A DNA stretch of 64,000 bases from JAEZBP01 sp963832725 (GTDB taxonomy: Bacteria > Myxococcota_A > Polyangia > Polyangiales > Sandaracinaceae). Made by a program: the position numbers and the translations under genes. Shown here in pieces: positions 46,959 to 60,900 of this stretch. The DNA is taken from assembly GCA_963832725.1 (NCBI GenBank), contig CAWHVG010000001.1, positions 1,178,001 to 1,242,000 of the forward strand, read 5' to 3'. How positions within the stretch are numbered: the stretch's first letter is position 1; each line of letters opens with the position of its first letter. The notes beneath the pieces are model-generated. The model saw only the letters and a program-made list of their open reading frames with translations. It made no database searches and had not been told where the DNA came from.

Positions 46959-47278
46959 GCCTTCTCCTCCTCGTCGATCAGGCTGGCGTCGACCAGGCTG
47001 GCGTCGACCAGGCTGGCGTCGACCAGGCTGGCGAGGTGCGCGAGCGGGACGGGATGAAAGGGCGGCCGCGGCGTGATCGGCGCCGCCGGCGGCTGCCCGC
47101 CGAGCGAGACCAGGACCCGCGAGGCCAGGCCGACGCACTGCTTGCCCTGACACCAGCCGGTCCCGAAGCCGGTGTAGCGCTTGAGGCTCTCGAGGTCGTC
47201 GTGCCCCTTCGATACCGCCTCTTGCACCTCGGCCAGGGTCACGTCCTCGCAGCGACAGATCAGGATCTTGTCGGACAC
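46955..47278 (-). CDS. BFD-like [2Fe-2S] protein, small subunit of the dehydrogenase
   Basis: Encodes 107 residues. The first 60 match a BFD-type [2Fe-2S] domain: ILICRCEDVTLAEVQEAVSK, DDLESLKRYTGFGTGWCQGK and QC, giving Cys-x-Cys and Cys-x4-Cys ligands. It would pass electrons between the two flavoproteins. The C-terminus carries SLVDA repeated four times (last copy SLID) from a DNA repeat. It sits between the alpha and beta genes, overlapping the beta start and 34 nt after the alpha stop. Confidence 0.85.
   Translation of the reverse strand: MSDKILICRCEDVTLAEVQEAVSKGHDDLESLKRYTGFGTGWCQGKQCVGLASRVLVSLGGQPPAAPITPRPPFHPVPLAHLASLVDASLVDASLVDASLIDEEEKA
46981..47033 (-). repeat. 15-bp tandem repeat inside the BFD-like gene
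   Basis: GGCTGGCGTCGACCA is repeated three times from 46981 to 47025, with a partial fourth copy to 47033. It encodes Ala-Ser-Leu-Val-Asp units in frame at the end of the BFD-like protein. Confidence 0.9.
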
Positions 47279-47312
47279 GCGCCCCTCCCCACTCTCGCTG
47301 GAGCTCCCGCCC

Positions 47313-48656
47313 TCACGACGCGAGCTCCCTCGCGATCGCCTCGGCCGCCCGCTCGGCCTGGGCGCGCGCGGCGTCGAGGTCGAGCACGCCCGCCGCGCCG
47401 CCGATCACGCGCACGTCGGGCGCGGCGGTGCGGCCGTCCCCGGGATCCGCCTCCAGCTCGTAGCCCGCGCCGCTCCAGGTCACGTTCACGCCCGCCTGCG
47501 CGGCCAGCTCGAAGACGGCCGAGGTGGGCGAGGCGACGACCACGGCGTCGCAGGCGTGGTGCTCCACTTCGCCGTCCCGTTCGAGCTCCACGCCGTGCAC
47601 GCTGGGCCGGCCGCGCACGCGCCGGACGGACGCTTCGGGCACGGGGCCCACGACGCCCGCACCGGCCTCCTCGAGCGCGCGGGCCAGGGCCTCCACGCGC
47701 TCGCCCTCCCCCACCACGACGACGTCCTCGCCGACCAAGACGCCGTGCGCGAGGAGCACGCAGGCGCCGGCGAAGTTGACGACGCCCGGCGTGTCGGCGC
47801 CCTCGAACGCCGACGCGCCCTCGTGCCTGCCCGTCGCGATCACCAGCCGGCGCGGCCGCACGCGGAGGAGCGCCTCGCCGGTGTCGACCGCCACCACGGC
47901 GTTGGTCTCGCGCCGGGGCGGAGCCGCGATGGGCGGGTCGCCCGCTCCCGCCACGTCCTCCCAGGGATCGTAGACGGCGAGGGCCGAGCTGCACGAGAGC
48001 ACGCGAACGCCCGCGCGCTCCGCTTCGCGGCCGAGCTCCTCGATCGCGTCGCGCGACTCGCCCGGCCACCAGCGCAGGCTTCCGCCGAGCGCGTCCTCTT
48101 CGTCGACGAGCGTGACTCGCAGCCCGCGAGACGCGCACGATGTCGCCGCCGCCGTCCCCGCCGGCCCGCCACCGACGACCAGGACATCGACGTCGATCTG
48201 CTCGCTCGGCCGCGGCGCGAGCACCTCGTCCGGCAGGGTGCCGATCCCGGCGATGCGGCGCGCGATCTTCTGCATGATCCGGTTCACCTGCTCGTTCCAG
48301 GTGAACATCTCGTGGTGGTTCATGCCGTGCGGGAAGAACCAATCGGTGGCCGCCAAGAGGTCCCGCCGCGCGCTGCCGACGACGTTCTGCGTCTCGACGT
48401 GCAGCCCGTCGCACGCGGGTGCGCGGCAGGTCATGACGCTCTGCATGCCCTCGACGCGCATCAGGCAGCCGTCACAGCGCCCGAGGAAGCACGCCGCGCC
48501 GCGGGGCCGGTGGTACTTCACGCTGCGGCCGAGCACGAGCCTGCCCGCCGCCGTCAGCGCCACCGCGACGGGCTCGCCCTCGCGCGCCTCCACGCGCTCG
48601 CCGTCCACCACCAAGTGGACCGGGTCGCGGAGCGGCTCGAGGCGGCGCGGCGGCAT
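47313..48656 (-). CDS. Dehydrogenase alpha-type subunit with [2Fe-2S] and FAD/NAD(P)-binding domains (HcnAB/OoxA-like)
   Basis: Encodes 447 residues. The N-terminal 100 residues form a ferredoxin-like [2Fe-2S] domain (VKYHRPRGAACFLGRCDGCL with Cys-x4-Cys-x2-Cys, and a later Cys in MTCRAPACDG), as in HcnA or the start of sarcosine oxidase alpha. Then a pyridine-nucleotide-disulfide-type FAD domain begins VDVLVVGGGPAGTAAATSCA, with LVIATGRHEGASAFEGADTP typical of the second nucleotide-binding part. It starts the three-gene reverse operon. The fusion of HcnA- and HcnB-like parts is normal in this group. Substrate unknown. Confidence 0.86.
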   Translation of the reverse strand: MPPRRLEPLRDPVHLVVDGERVEAREGEPVAVALTAAGRLVLGRSVKYHRPRGAACFLGRCDGCLMRVEGMQSVMTCRAPACDGLHVETQNVVGSARRDLLAATDWFFPHGMNHHEMFTWNEQVNRIMQKIARRIAGIGTLPDEVLAPRPSEQIDVDVLVVGGGPAGTAAATSCASRGLRVTLVDEEDALGGSLRWWPGESRDAIEELGREAERAGVRVLSCSSALAVYDPWEDVAGAGDPPIAAPPRRETNAVVAVDTGEALLRVRPRRLVIATGRHEGASAFEGADTPGVVNFAGACVLLAHGVLVGEDVVVVGEGERVEALARALEEAGAGVVGPVPEASVRRVRGRPSVHGVELERDGEVEHHACDAVVVASPTSAVFELAAQAGVNVTWSGAGYELEADPGDGRTAAPDVRVIGGAAGVLDLDAARAQAERAAEAIARELAS

Positions 48657-48746
48657 CGCGGGGGATCCTAGCAGCGACCGACCGCGCCGAGGATCCGCCG
48701 AAAACGGACGGTGTGCGCGGACTCTCCCTCCCCGTCAGAAATCGAA

Positions 48747-48775
48747 GAGCCCGCCGGCGCGAGGCTGGCGGGCTC
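48747..48775 (-). terminator. Intrinsic-type terminator of the BAX-inhibitor-1 gene
   Basis: GAGCCCGCC at 48747-48755 and GGCGGGCTC at 48767-48775 make a perfect 9-bp stem with an 11-nt loop, 28 nt beyond the stop of the reverse-strand gene. On that strand it is followed by TTCGATTTCTG, moderately T-rich. Confidence 0.6.
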
Positions 48776-48802
48776 CACCGGGGAACGCGTCTCGCGAACG
48801 GC

Positions 48803-49513
48803 TCAGCGACGCGAGCCCATCACGATCCGCAGCACGTACCAGAAGAGCAGCGCGACGTCCGCGAAGAGCGTCAGCGCCGCCGACACGTGCTGGTCGCTCC
48901 GGTAGTGATGGAGGACGTTGCTGGTGTTGTAGAGGATGTAGCCGCCGGCCAGCGCGACCATGAACCCGCTGAACACCACGCCGAGCTGGAAGCCGAAGAG
49001 CAGCGAGCAGCCGATGATGCCGAGGCTGGCCAGCGCCGCCACGCCCAGCATGCCGCGCATGAACGAGAAGTCCTTGCGCGTGACGAAGACGATGCCGGTC
49101 AGGCCCCCGAAGAGGACCAGCGTGATCAGCGCCGCCTGCGAGATGGCGCCCGGCGCGTACATCGATGCCAGGGCGATCATGGGCATGAACACGAGCGCTT
49201 CGGCCACCACGTAGAGGCCGAGCCCCGCGTACTGCATCGGCAGCGACGTCGCGTTCCGCGCCCAGCGGTCGGCGACGTAGGAGACGCCGACGAACGCCGC
49301 CAGCACGATGAACCAGGCGAAGCGGCCCGCGAACATGAAGGGCAGCACCGCCTGCGCCACGCCCGTGGCGAAGAGCGCCGTCTCCAGGGCGACGAAGGCG
49401 AAGATCGCGCCGGCGAGGTGCAGATAGGTCTTGGCGATGAACGCGCCGCGCTCGGCGGCGGGAGCCTGCGCGACCGACTGGCTCGCGGCGTAGGGATTGG
49501 TCTGTGTGTACAT
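48803..49513 (-). CDS. BAX inhibitor-1 / YccA family membrane protein
   Basis: Encodes 236 residues from ATG 49513 with AGGAGA upstream; longer in-frame starts lack a ribosome site. Seven membrane helices; family landmarks are FIAKTYLHLAGAIFAFVALE, SYVADRWARN, GLTGIVFVTRKDFSFMRGML and NTSNVLHHYRSDQHVSAALT near the C-terminus with the conserved Asp residues of the proposed Ca/pH-sensing site. The role in bacteria is membrane-protein quality control or ion leak; no partner gene is nearby. Confidence 0.92.
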   Translation of the reverse strand: MYTQTNPYAASQSVAQAPAAERGAFIAKTYLHLAGAIFAFVALETALFATGVAQAVLPFMFAGRFAWFIVLAAFVGVSYVADRWARNATSLPMQYAGLGLYVVAEALVFMPMIALASMYAPGAISQAALITLVLFGGLTGIVFVTRKDFSFMRGMLGVAALASLGIIGCSLLFGFQLGVVFSGFMVALAGGYILYNTSNVLHHYRSDQHVSAALTLFADVALLFWYVLRIVMGSRR

Positions 49514-49739
49514 CGCGTTCTCCTGGCCTCCCGCGGCTGGCGCCGCGTCGGGGGGCCGTACATGATTGGCCGCCGCATCGGTCGCGGCCGCTGCCCCCGG
49601 TGTCTCTTCATCCTTCGTTCGAGAGACCTCGGCGTCAAGCGCGGGCGCGGTGCTATGTTCGCCGGCCTCGTTCGGTCCGACCCGCTGAGACCGGAACACC
49701 CCACTCCCCCCTCCTCTTCCGCTCGGAGCAGTGCCCCGT

Positions 49740-50663
49740 ATGTCCGCCCGCGAGCTCATCGCGCTCGGGACCTCGAGCCAAGTCCCCACCCGCTACCGTA
49801 ACCACAACGGCTACCTGCTGCGCTGGGACGAGCACGGCCTGCTCTTCGACCCGGGGGAGGGGACGCAGCGGCAGATGATCTACGCCGAGGTGACGGTCAC
49901 GCAGGTGACGAAGATCCTCGTGACGCATTTCCACGGGGACCATTGCCTCGGTCTGGCCGGCATCTCCCAGCGCATCAGCCTCGATCGCGTGCCCCACGAG
50001 ATCGACGTGTACTTCCCGCGCTCGGGCCGCAAGTACTTCGACCGGCTGCGGCGGGCCTCCATCTATCACGACGTCTCCCGCATCCGGCCCTGCCCCATCG
50101 AGGGCCCCGGCGTGCTCGCCGAGAGCGACAAGCTGGTCCTGAGCTGCCAGCGCCTCGACCACGCGGTGGAGACCTTCGGCTACCGGCTCGACGAGCGGGA
50201 CGGACGCACCATGCTGCCCGAGAAGCTCGAGGCGGCCGGGGTACGCGGTCCGGCCATCAAGCAGCTCATCCGCGACGGCAGCCTGGAGGTCGACGGCCGC
50301 GTCGTGCACGTCGACGAGGTCAGCGTCCACAAGCCGGGCCAGAGCTTCGCGTTCATCATGGACACCCGCCTCTGCGACGGGGCCTACGAGCTGGCGCGTG
50401 GCGTCGATCTCCTGGTCTGCGAGTCGACCTACCTCTCCAGCGAGGAGCGGGAGGCGCGCGCGCACGGCCACATGACCGCGCGGCAGGCGGCCATGGTGGC
50501 CAAGGAGGCCGGCGCGCGCCGGCTCGTGCTCACGCATTTCTCGCAGCGCTACGGCTCGCTCAAGCCCTTCCTGGAAGAGGCCCGCGCAATCCACCCCGAC
50601 GTGGTGGCGGTCCGCGACGGAGACCGCGTGCCCGTGCCCAAGCGCAAGGCGCACGCAGACTGA
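49740..50663 (+). CDS. rnz: Ribonuclease Z
   Basis: Encodes 307 residues from ATG 49740 (GTG at 49731 possible). Metallo-beta-lactamase fold with the zinc motif ILVTHFHGDHCLGLAGISQR and later His/Asp ligands in DTRLCDGAYELARGVDLLVC, AHGHMTARQAAMVAKEAGAR and LTHFSQRY. RNase Z trims tRNA 3' trailers, chiefly of precursors without encoded CCA. Length matches the short bacterial form. It is a single gene between a divergent BAX-inhibitor-1 gene and a convergent lipoprotein gene. Confidence 0.94.
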   Translation: MSARELIALGTSSQVPTRYRNHNGYLLRWDEHGLLFDPGEGTQRQMIYAEVTVTQVTKILVTHFHGDHCLGLAGISQRISLDRVPHEIDVYFPRSGRKYFDRLRRASIYHDVSRIRPCPIEGPGVLAESDKLVLSCQRLDHAVETFGYRLDERDGRTMLPEKLEAAGVRGPAIKQLIRDGSLEVDGRVVHVDEVSVHKPGQSFAFIMDTRLCDGAYELARGVDLLVCESTYLSSEEREARAHGHMTARQAAMVAKEAGARRLVLTHFSQRYGSLKPFLEEARAIHPDVVAVRDGDRVPVPKRKAHAD

Positions 50664-50826
50664 GCGCGATTCGCCCGCTCGAGCACGGGTCCGCCTCGAG
50701 GGCTCTCGATCGATCGGACCGAGCCCCGCGATCGAGAAGAGTCGCGGCGATCGCACGGCGGCGGGCGACGACGCCGCGGACGGGGCCGGCTCGGCCGCGG
50801 GGCGACCGGAGATTCATCGACAGGCT

Positions 50827-51675
50827 TCAGTGGAGGATGTTGGGGTCGACCGGCTCTGCGGGCTCTTCCGGCGCGTCGGTCTCGGCGGGCGCCTCGGTCG
50901 GCCGCGGCTGGAGCGTGATCACCACCTGCCGGGTCTCCCCGGGCTGCAGGGTGATGGCGTCGCCCTCGTGGTCCTGGAAGAGCGGGTGCCAGCCGTTGAC
51001 CTTGAGCTCTTCGTTCGCGGGAACGCCCTCGATGCGGAAGTGACCGTCCTCGTCGGTCACGGTGTGCAGCGAGTGGAAGAACGTGACCACCCAGGTCTGG
51101 CGGCAAGGCGCGGCGAACCCGCACTGGAGGCGGCGAACGCCCGCCTGTAGGAGCTCCAGATCCTGCGTCTGCTCGTGCAGGAGCGCGCGCGAGACGCTCT
51201 CGCCGAGCGCGGGCACGAAGGGGTAGTCGGTGTCGTTCTCGATCCGGAGGTGATCGCCACGCGTCGCATCGACGATCCGCGGCGTCAGCCGGCAGTCCTC
51301 GATGTGCAGATCGTGAGTCACCGGCTCGTGCGGCGGGTCCGTTTGAAAGTCGCTGAGCGTGACCACCACGCCGGAGAGGCGGTGGTCTTCGCCGACCTCT
51401 TGCACCGGGAAGCGATCGCTCAGCTGAGGCGGCGAGCAAACGTCCGGCAGCGGCGGGCGGGGCGGACCGAGCGCCATCGGGTTTTCGGCCAGCCCCGGCA
51501 GCTCCGCGCCGTCGGCCAGTCTCACCGAGCCCTCGATGGTGGCGGTCGACGAGCCGGCGCCCGGCTCTGCCGAGCTCGCGCGCGGCGTGCTCACCGGCTC
51601 GTCGTGCGCGGCGCAACCATCGCACCCGGAGAGGACGGCGATGGCGAGCACCGCTGCGAGAGGCGTCCGTCGCAT
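50827..51675 (-). CDS. Lipoprotein with cupredoxin-like/carboxypeptidase-regulatory-like domain
   Basis: Encodes 282 residues from ATG 51675. Lipobox AIAVLSGCDGC, then a Ser/Pro linker. The body begins with a beta segment (ATIEGSVRLADGAELPG), contains SGVVVTLSDFQ, HDLHIEDCRLTPRIVDATRG and HLRIENDTDYPFVP as in plastocyanin-like or carboxypeptidase-regulatory folds, and ends with VTDEDGHFRIEGVPANEELK and a Pro/Glu tail. Several His and Cys could bind metal, but no canonical copper site is certain. A repeat element lies 12 nt upstream of the start. Confidence 0.72.
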   Translation of the reverse strand: MRRTPLAAVLAIAVLSGCDGCAAHDEPVSTPRASSAEPGAGSSTATIEGSVRLADGAELPGLAENPMALGPPRPPLPDVCSPPQLSDRFPVQEVGEDHRLSGVVVTLSDFQTDPPHEPVTHDLHIEDCRLTPRIVDATRGDHLRIENDTDYPFVPALGESVSRALLHEQTQDLELLQAGVRRLQCGFAAPCRQTWVVTFFHSLHTVTDEDGHFRIEGVPANEELKVNGWHPLFQDHEGDAITLQPGETRQVVITLQPRPTEAPAETDAPEEPAEPVDPNILH

Positions 51676-51687
51676 GTCCGCCGTTCT

Positions 51688-51857
51688 AGATGTCCTCCGC
51701 GGAACTCGCAACACGATCTGGCCGGCTCTCGACGCCAATCTCGGGCGCGAGCCTCCTCGAAACTGCTTTGCATTTCCTGCGGGAGCGCGTCGCGAGCTCG
51801 GCCTCACATCTGGATGTGCTCGCCGGAGATCGCGACGCGGTCAGCGCGACATCCGCC
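51688..51857. repeat. MITE-like repeat copy and an abutting partial copy
   Basis: AGATGTCCTCCGCGGAACTC at 51688 matches the reverse complement of the right end of the 25.6-kb element in about 24 of its first 29 bases. The copy ends at CACATCT (51805-51811), so its termini are inverted repeats and its length is 124 bp; the middle contains ATGCAAAGCA-like core sequence in reverse. Directly after it, GGATGTGCTCGCCGGAGATC at 51812 again matches that end (24 of 29), forming a truncated second copy up to the nuoN stop. Confidence 0.45.
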
Positions 51858-53486
51858 TCAGGACGAAGCCTGCGGCGCCGCCGGCGTTCCCTCGACCTCG
51901 TTCTCGCTCGTCGACTTCGGCGTCGCCAGCGCCGCCGAGATGGCCGCGATGGACACCGCGAACACGCCGTCGAGCACGAAGGTCCACGGGCTGACCGCCT
52001 CGGCGCTGCCCCCGATGAGGGAGAGGTACGCTTCCGGCGTGACGCCCATACGAACCACGAAGTAGGCGCTCATCGCCAGCGCGGCGACGACATAGCCCGA
52101 GCGCATCGGGACGGCGACCGGGGCATCCTTCTCCGGGCTCTTCATGAAGAGGAAGACGATGACGCGCAGGTAGTAGTACGCGCCGATGGCGCTGGTCACG
52201 ACCGCCAGTACGGCCAGCCAGACCATCCCGCCGCCCGCGTTCACGGCCGCCAGGATGACGTAGTACTTGCCGAAGAAGCCGGCCGTGGGCGGGAAGCCCA
52301 TCAGCGAGAGGACGCCGACCACGAAGGGCAAGGCCACGAAGGGATGACGCCGGCCGAGACCGGCCAGGTCCTCGTAGCTCACCGCCTCCTTGCCGCGCGA
52401 GCCGGCGAGGATGAGCGAGCCGAACGCGAGCACGTTCGAGACGGTGTAGGCGGCGATGTAGAAGAGGACCGAGCCCGAGGCTTCGATGCCGCCGAGCTTC
52501 CAGGCGGCGAGGACGCCGAGCAGGATGTAGCCGGCGTGGGCGATCGAGCTGTACGCGAGCATGCGCTTCACGCTCTTCTGCACGATGGCGGCGAGGTTGC
52601 CGAAGACCATCGTCATCGCCGAGAGCGCCGCGATCGCCGGCGGCCAGCCCGAGTCCTGGTTCGCCAGCGACTCGTCGCCGAACGCGATGAAGAGGACCCG
52701 CAGCATCACGCCGAAGACCGCCGCCTTCACCACCACGGCCATGAAGGTCGTGGCCGGGGTGACGGCGCCCTCGTAGGCGTCCGGCGTCCAGGCGTGGAAG
52801 GGGACCGCGCTCACCTTGAACGCGAGCCCGACCAAGAGGAGGAAGAGCGCGAGCGCCAGCAGGATCGGCTCGACGGGCAGGCCGGAGGCCAGCGTGCCGC
52901 GCGCGACGGCCATCCCAATCCGCGCCAGGTTGGTCTCGCCGGTGGCGCCGTAGAGGAGCGCCGAGCCGAAGAGCAGGATCGCCGAAGCGAACGAGCCGAG
53001 CAGGAAGTACTTGAGCGCGCCCTCGGCCGCGCGCGGGCTGTGCCGGCGGAAGGCCACGAGGCCGTACGCGCCGAGCGAGAGCGTCTCCAGGCCGAGGAAG
53101 AGCATCAGGAGATCGTTGGCCCGGGCCAGCGCCATCGCGCCGAGCGCGCTGAAGAGCAGGACGATGTAGAACTCGCCTCGCTCGATCCGGTGCTCGCGCA
53201 GATAGCCACCCGCGAGGAGGGCCGCCAGGCCCGCGCCACCGCAGATGATCACGTCGAGCACGCTGGCCAGTCGGTCGGTGGCCAGGTAGTGGCCGAACAC
53301 CTCGGGCGTCACGCCCGGACCGCCGAACCACAGCGCCAGCGCCAGCGCCGCGCCGGCGAAGAGCACCACCGCCGCCATCAGCCCGAGCTCGGACTTCGAG
53401 CGGACGAACGCGTCGGCGAGCATCATCCCGAGACCGCCGACCGCCACCAGGACGAGCGGCCCGATCCCCATCAGCGCTTCGATCAT
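51858..53486 (-). CDS. nuoN: NADH-quinone oxidoreductase subunit N
   Basis: Encodes 542 residues, about 14 membrane helices. It is an antiporter-like proton channel of the complex I membrane arm. Landmarks: LFLGLETLSLGAYGLVAFRR with the conserved Glu, LLVGLAFKVSAVPFHAWTPD with the Lys and AYEGAVTPATTFMAVVVKAA, and SVKRMLAYSSIAHAGYILLG. The start overlaps the nuoM stop by 4 nt (ATGA). It is the last gene of the reverse-strand nuo operon. Slightly longer than the enterobacterial form. Confidence 0.96.
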   Translation of the reverse strand: MIEALMGIGPLVLVAVGGLGMMLADAFVRSKSELGLMAAVVLFAGAALALALWFGGPGVTPEVFGHYLATDRLASVLDVIICGGAGLAALLAGGYLREHRIERGEFYIVLLFSALGAMALARANDLLMLFLGLETLSLGAYGLVAFRRHSPRAAEGALKYFLLGSFASAILLFGSALLYGATGETNLARIGMAVARGTLASGLPVEPILLALALFLLLVGLAFKVSAVPFHAWTPDAYEGAVTPATTFMAVVVKAAVFGVMLRVLFIAFGDESLANQDSGWPPAIAALSAMTMVFGNLAAIVQKSVKRMLAYSSIAHAGYILLGVLAAWKLGGIEASGSVLFYIAAYTVSNVLAFGSLILAGSRGKEAVSYEDLAGLGRRHPFVALPFVVGVLSLMGFPPTAGFFGKYYVILAAVNAGGGMVWLAVLAVVTSAIGAYYYLRVIVFLFMKSPEKDAPVAVPMRSGYVVAALAMSAYFVVRMGVTPEAYLSLIGGSAEAVSPWTFVLDGVFAVSIAAISAALATPKSTSENEVEGTPAAPQASS

Positions 53487-55446
53487 CGATCGACTCCAAG
53501 GCGCGCGTCGTTCAGGGCGAACCGCGCGCTCGCTGCGACCTCGCGGGCGGCGTGCGGGTCGGCCTTGCCGGGCGCCACTGCCTCCGCTTCGTTCTCTTCT
53601 TCCTCTGCGGGCTCGTCCTCGGCCGGTGCCTCGGGGCGCGGCGGCGCGAACTCGTCCTGCACCACGTGGGCAGGCCCGTCAATCCGCGCGTCCGCGACCC
53701 GGCGCTGCCACTGCGCCTGGAAGCGCGAGACCGACGCCTCCATCGGCGCGAGGAAGAAGCCGGGGACCACGCCAATCCAGAAGACCAGCACGATGAGAGG
53801 CGCCAGGATCCACCGCTCGCGGCGGCTCAGATCGGGCAGGCCCTCGTTCTCCTTCTTGTCCAGCGGGCCCCAGAAGGTCTTGAGCACCGCGTGCAGCATG
53901 TAGACCGCCGCCAGGATGACCCCGATGGCCGCCACCAGCGCCTGGATCATCCCGTACTGGCCGAGCGTGGACGAGACGAACGCGCCGCTCATGATCATGA
54001 ACTCGCCGACGAACCCGTTGGTGCCGGGCAGGCCCACCGAGCTCATGGCCACGATCACGAAGAGCGTGGTGTAGGCCGGCATCACCTTCGCCAGGCCGCC
54101 GAAGTCGGCCAGGTCGCGGGTGTGGCGGCGGTCGTAGATCACGCCGACCAGGATGAAGAGCGCGCCCGTCGAGATGCCGTGGCTGACCATCTGCAGGATG
54201 CCGCCGGACACGCCGCCCGCCGTCATGCTGAAGATGCCGAGCATCACGAACCCGAGGTGGCTCACCGAGCTGTACGCCACCAGCTTCTTCACGTCGCGCT
54301 GCACCCAGGCGCAGTACGCGCCGTAGATGATCGCGGCGACCGCGATGCCGGCCAGGGTCGGTGCCAGGCTCTGGCTCGCCCAGGCGAAGAGCGGCATCGC
54401 GAAGCGGATGAAGCCGTACCCACCGAGCTTCAAGAGCACGGCCGCCAGGATCACCGAGCCACCCGTCGGCGCCTGAACGTGCGCGTCCGGCAGCCAGGTG
54501 TGGAACGGGATCATCGGCACCTTGATGGCGAAGGCGAGGCCGAACGCCATGAAGAGCACCAGCTGCTCGCGGTGCGGGAGCACCAGCGTCGAGAGCTGCT
54601 CGAGATCGAAGGTCACCAGGTGGTCCGGCGAGACCGCGTGGTACTGGGCGACGATGTACAGGAGGGCGACCAGCATCAGGAGGCTGCCGACCATCGTGTA
54701 GAGGAAGAACTTCACCGCCGCGTAGACGCGCTCCTTGCCGCCCCAGATGCCGATGATGAGGTACATCGGCACCAGCATCAGCTCCCAGAACACGTAGAAG
54801 AGGAAGAGGTCCAGCGCGAGGAAGGCGCCGAGCATTCCGACCTGCAGGAGCAGGAACGCGAACGCGAACTCCTTCACCTTCGTCGTGACCGAGTTCCAGG
54901 AGACGTCGAGCGCGATCGGCGTCAGCAGCGTGGTCAGGACGACCAGCCAGAGGCTGATGCCGTCGATGCCGAGCTTGTAGTGGATGCCGAAGGAGGGGAT
55001 CCACGCCGCGTCGTCGACGAACGCGTAGCCCGCCTGGCCGAAGCTGGCCGCGCCGGTGAAGTCACCGAAGAAGTAGGAGAGGCCGATCCACGCGCCGTGG
55101 CCGATGGGGCCCGCGTCCGCCAGCGCCTCGCCGACCACCGGCCCGAGCAGGTAGAGCGAGAGCACGAAGCCGGCCCAGAGCCAGGCGCTCGTGAACTGCC
55201 TGACGCCGTCCGCCCACTGCCGCGGCAGGAAGAGCGCGATGAAGGCGCCCACCAGCGGCCAGATCAGGACGGCGGTCAGGATGCCGTGCGGCGACGGAGC
55301 GCCCAACACCGCGGTGGTGAAGAGGACCGCGCCCAGCATCGAGAGGAGCCCGGTCAGCGGGCCTCCCTTGCCGTAGAAGCGGCCCACGAGGAGCGTCACC
55401 GCCACCCAGGGCAGCGGGAACATCAACAGCGTTGCGAGGACGTCCG

Positions 55447-55450
<4 letters not shown>
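53483..55450 (-). CDS. nuoM: NADH-quinone oxidoreductase subunit M, with charged C-terminal tail
   Basis: Encodes 655 residues against roughly 500 in common forms. Core features: LGIDGISLWLVVLTTLLTPI, FFYVFWELM-like segment (FLFYVFWELMLVPMYLIIGI), AIKVPMIPFHTWLPDAHVQA, KKLVAYSSVSHLGFVMLGIF and GLPGTNGFVGEFMIMSGAF. Extra length comes from an N-terminal/loop region (HGAWIGLSYFFGDFTGAASF) and a hydrophilic tail of about 90 residues rich in Ala, Pro and Glu (PAEDEPAEEEENEAEA). It overlaps nuoL upstream and nuoN downstream by 4 nt each. Confidence 0.95.
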
Positions 55451-58563
<3,113 letters not shown>

Positions 58564-58575
58564 GTGTCCGCCCGC

Positions 58576-58899
58576 CTAGTGCTTCAGAAGGTCGGCCTTG
58601 TCGCTCTCGACCGAATGCCGGAGGCGATAGAGGCTGATGAGGATCGCCAGGCCCACGGCGGCCTCGGCGGCCGCGACGGCGATCACGAAGAACGCAAACA
58701 CCTGACCGGTGTGGCTCTGCCCTTCGGCGCCGAGCGGGCTCCACCGGTTGATGGCCACGAGCGTCAGGTTGACCGAGTTCAGCATGATCTCGATCGACAT
58801 GAGCTGGAGCAGGATGTTGCGCCGGGTCAGAAACCCGATCGCGCCGATGCCGAAGAGCACCGACGCCAACGCGAGGTAGGTTCCAAGTCCGATGTCCAC
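58576..58899 (-). CDS. nuoK: NADH-quinone oxidoreductase subunit K
   Basis: Encodes 107 residues with three membrane helices: YLALASVLFGIGAIGFLTRR, LLQLMSIEIMLNSVNLTLVA with the conserved Glu in helix 2, and VFAFFVIAVAAAEAAVGLAI with the second Glu. Normal size. It lies 12 nt before nuoL and 10 nt after nuoJ in the operon. Confidence 0.96.
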   Translation of the reverse strand: MDIGLGTYLALASVLFGIGAIGFLTRRNILLQLMSIEIMLNSVNLTLVAINRWSPLGAEGQSHTGQVFAFFVIAVAAAEAAVGLAILISLYRLRHSVESDKADLLKH

Positions 58900-58909
58900 G
58901 GTGGACCTC

Positions 58910-59520
58910 TCACTCGGACGCGGCGCCGGACGCCGCGCTGTTCGAGTTGCTGTTGGCGCCGTTTCGGTTGCGCTCGAGCGCCTTCTTCTGCTCGGGCCCG
59001 TGGCCGCGCGCCACCGCCACCGCCGCGATGATCGCGACGAGCAGGAGCACGGAGACCATTTCGAAAGGCACCGCCGAGTTGCGGAAGAGCGCGTTGCTCA
59101 GCGCTTCCACGCCGCCGAACTGCCCGCACTCGGCGACCGCGTTGCCGCATTGGTCGAGGTCGACGTAGGGGCGGCTCACCGCCGCCACCGAGAATGCGAT
59201 GCCGGCCGTGACCATCGCCATCAACGCACCCGCGCCCGTGCGGAGCAAGAGCCCGCGCTGATCCTCGTTCCGTGGAATGGACGAGGGGCCGATGAGCATG
59301 ATGACGAAGACGAAGAGGACGACGACCGCGCCCGCGTAGACGAGCAGCTGAATCGCTGCCAACAGGTGCGCGTGCAGCGTGACGTAGAGGCCCGCCAGCG
59401 AGACGATGTTCGCCAGGAGAGCCATGGCCGCGCGGAGCGGGCTGCGCAGGCTGACCGTGAGGACGGCCGCCACGAGCGCCGCGACCGCGCAGAGGACGAA
59501 GACAATCTCGCCGCCGGTGC

Positions 59521-59524
<4 letters not shown>
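58910..59524 (-). CDS. nuoJ: NADH-quinone oxidoreductase subunit J
   Basis: Encodes 204 residues from GTG 59524, which overlaps the nuoF TGA by 4 nt. Five membrane helices with IVFVLCAVAALVAAVLTVSL, LHAHLLAAIQLLVYAGAVVV and LFVFVIMLI, the pi-bulge helix 3 region. A polar Asn/Ser-rich tail ends the protein (RNGANSNSNSAASGAASE). Its direct junction to nuoF shows that nuoG, nuoH and nuoI have been lost or moved from this place. Confidence 0.95.
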
Positions 59525-60897
<1,373 letters not shown>

Positions 60898-60900
60898 GGT

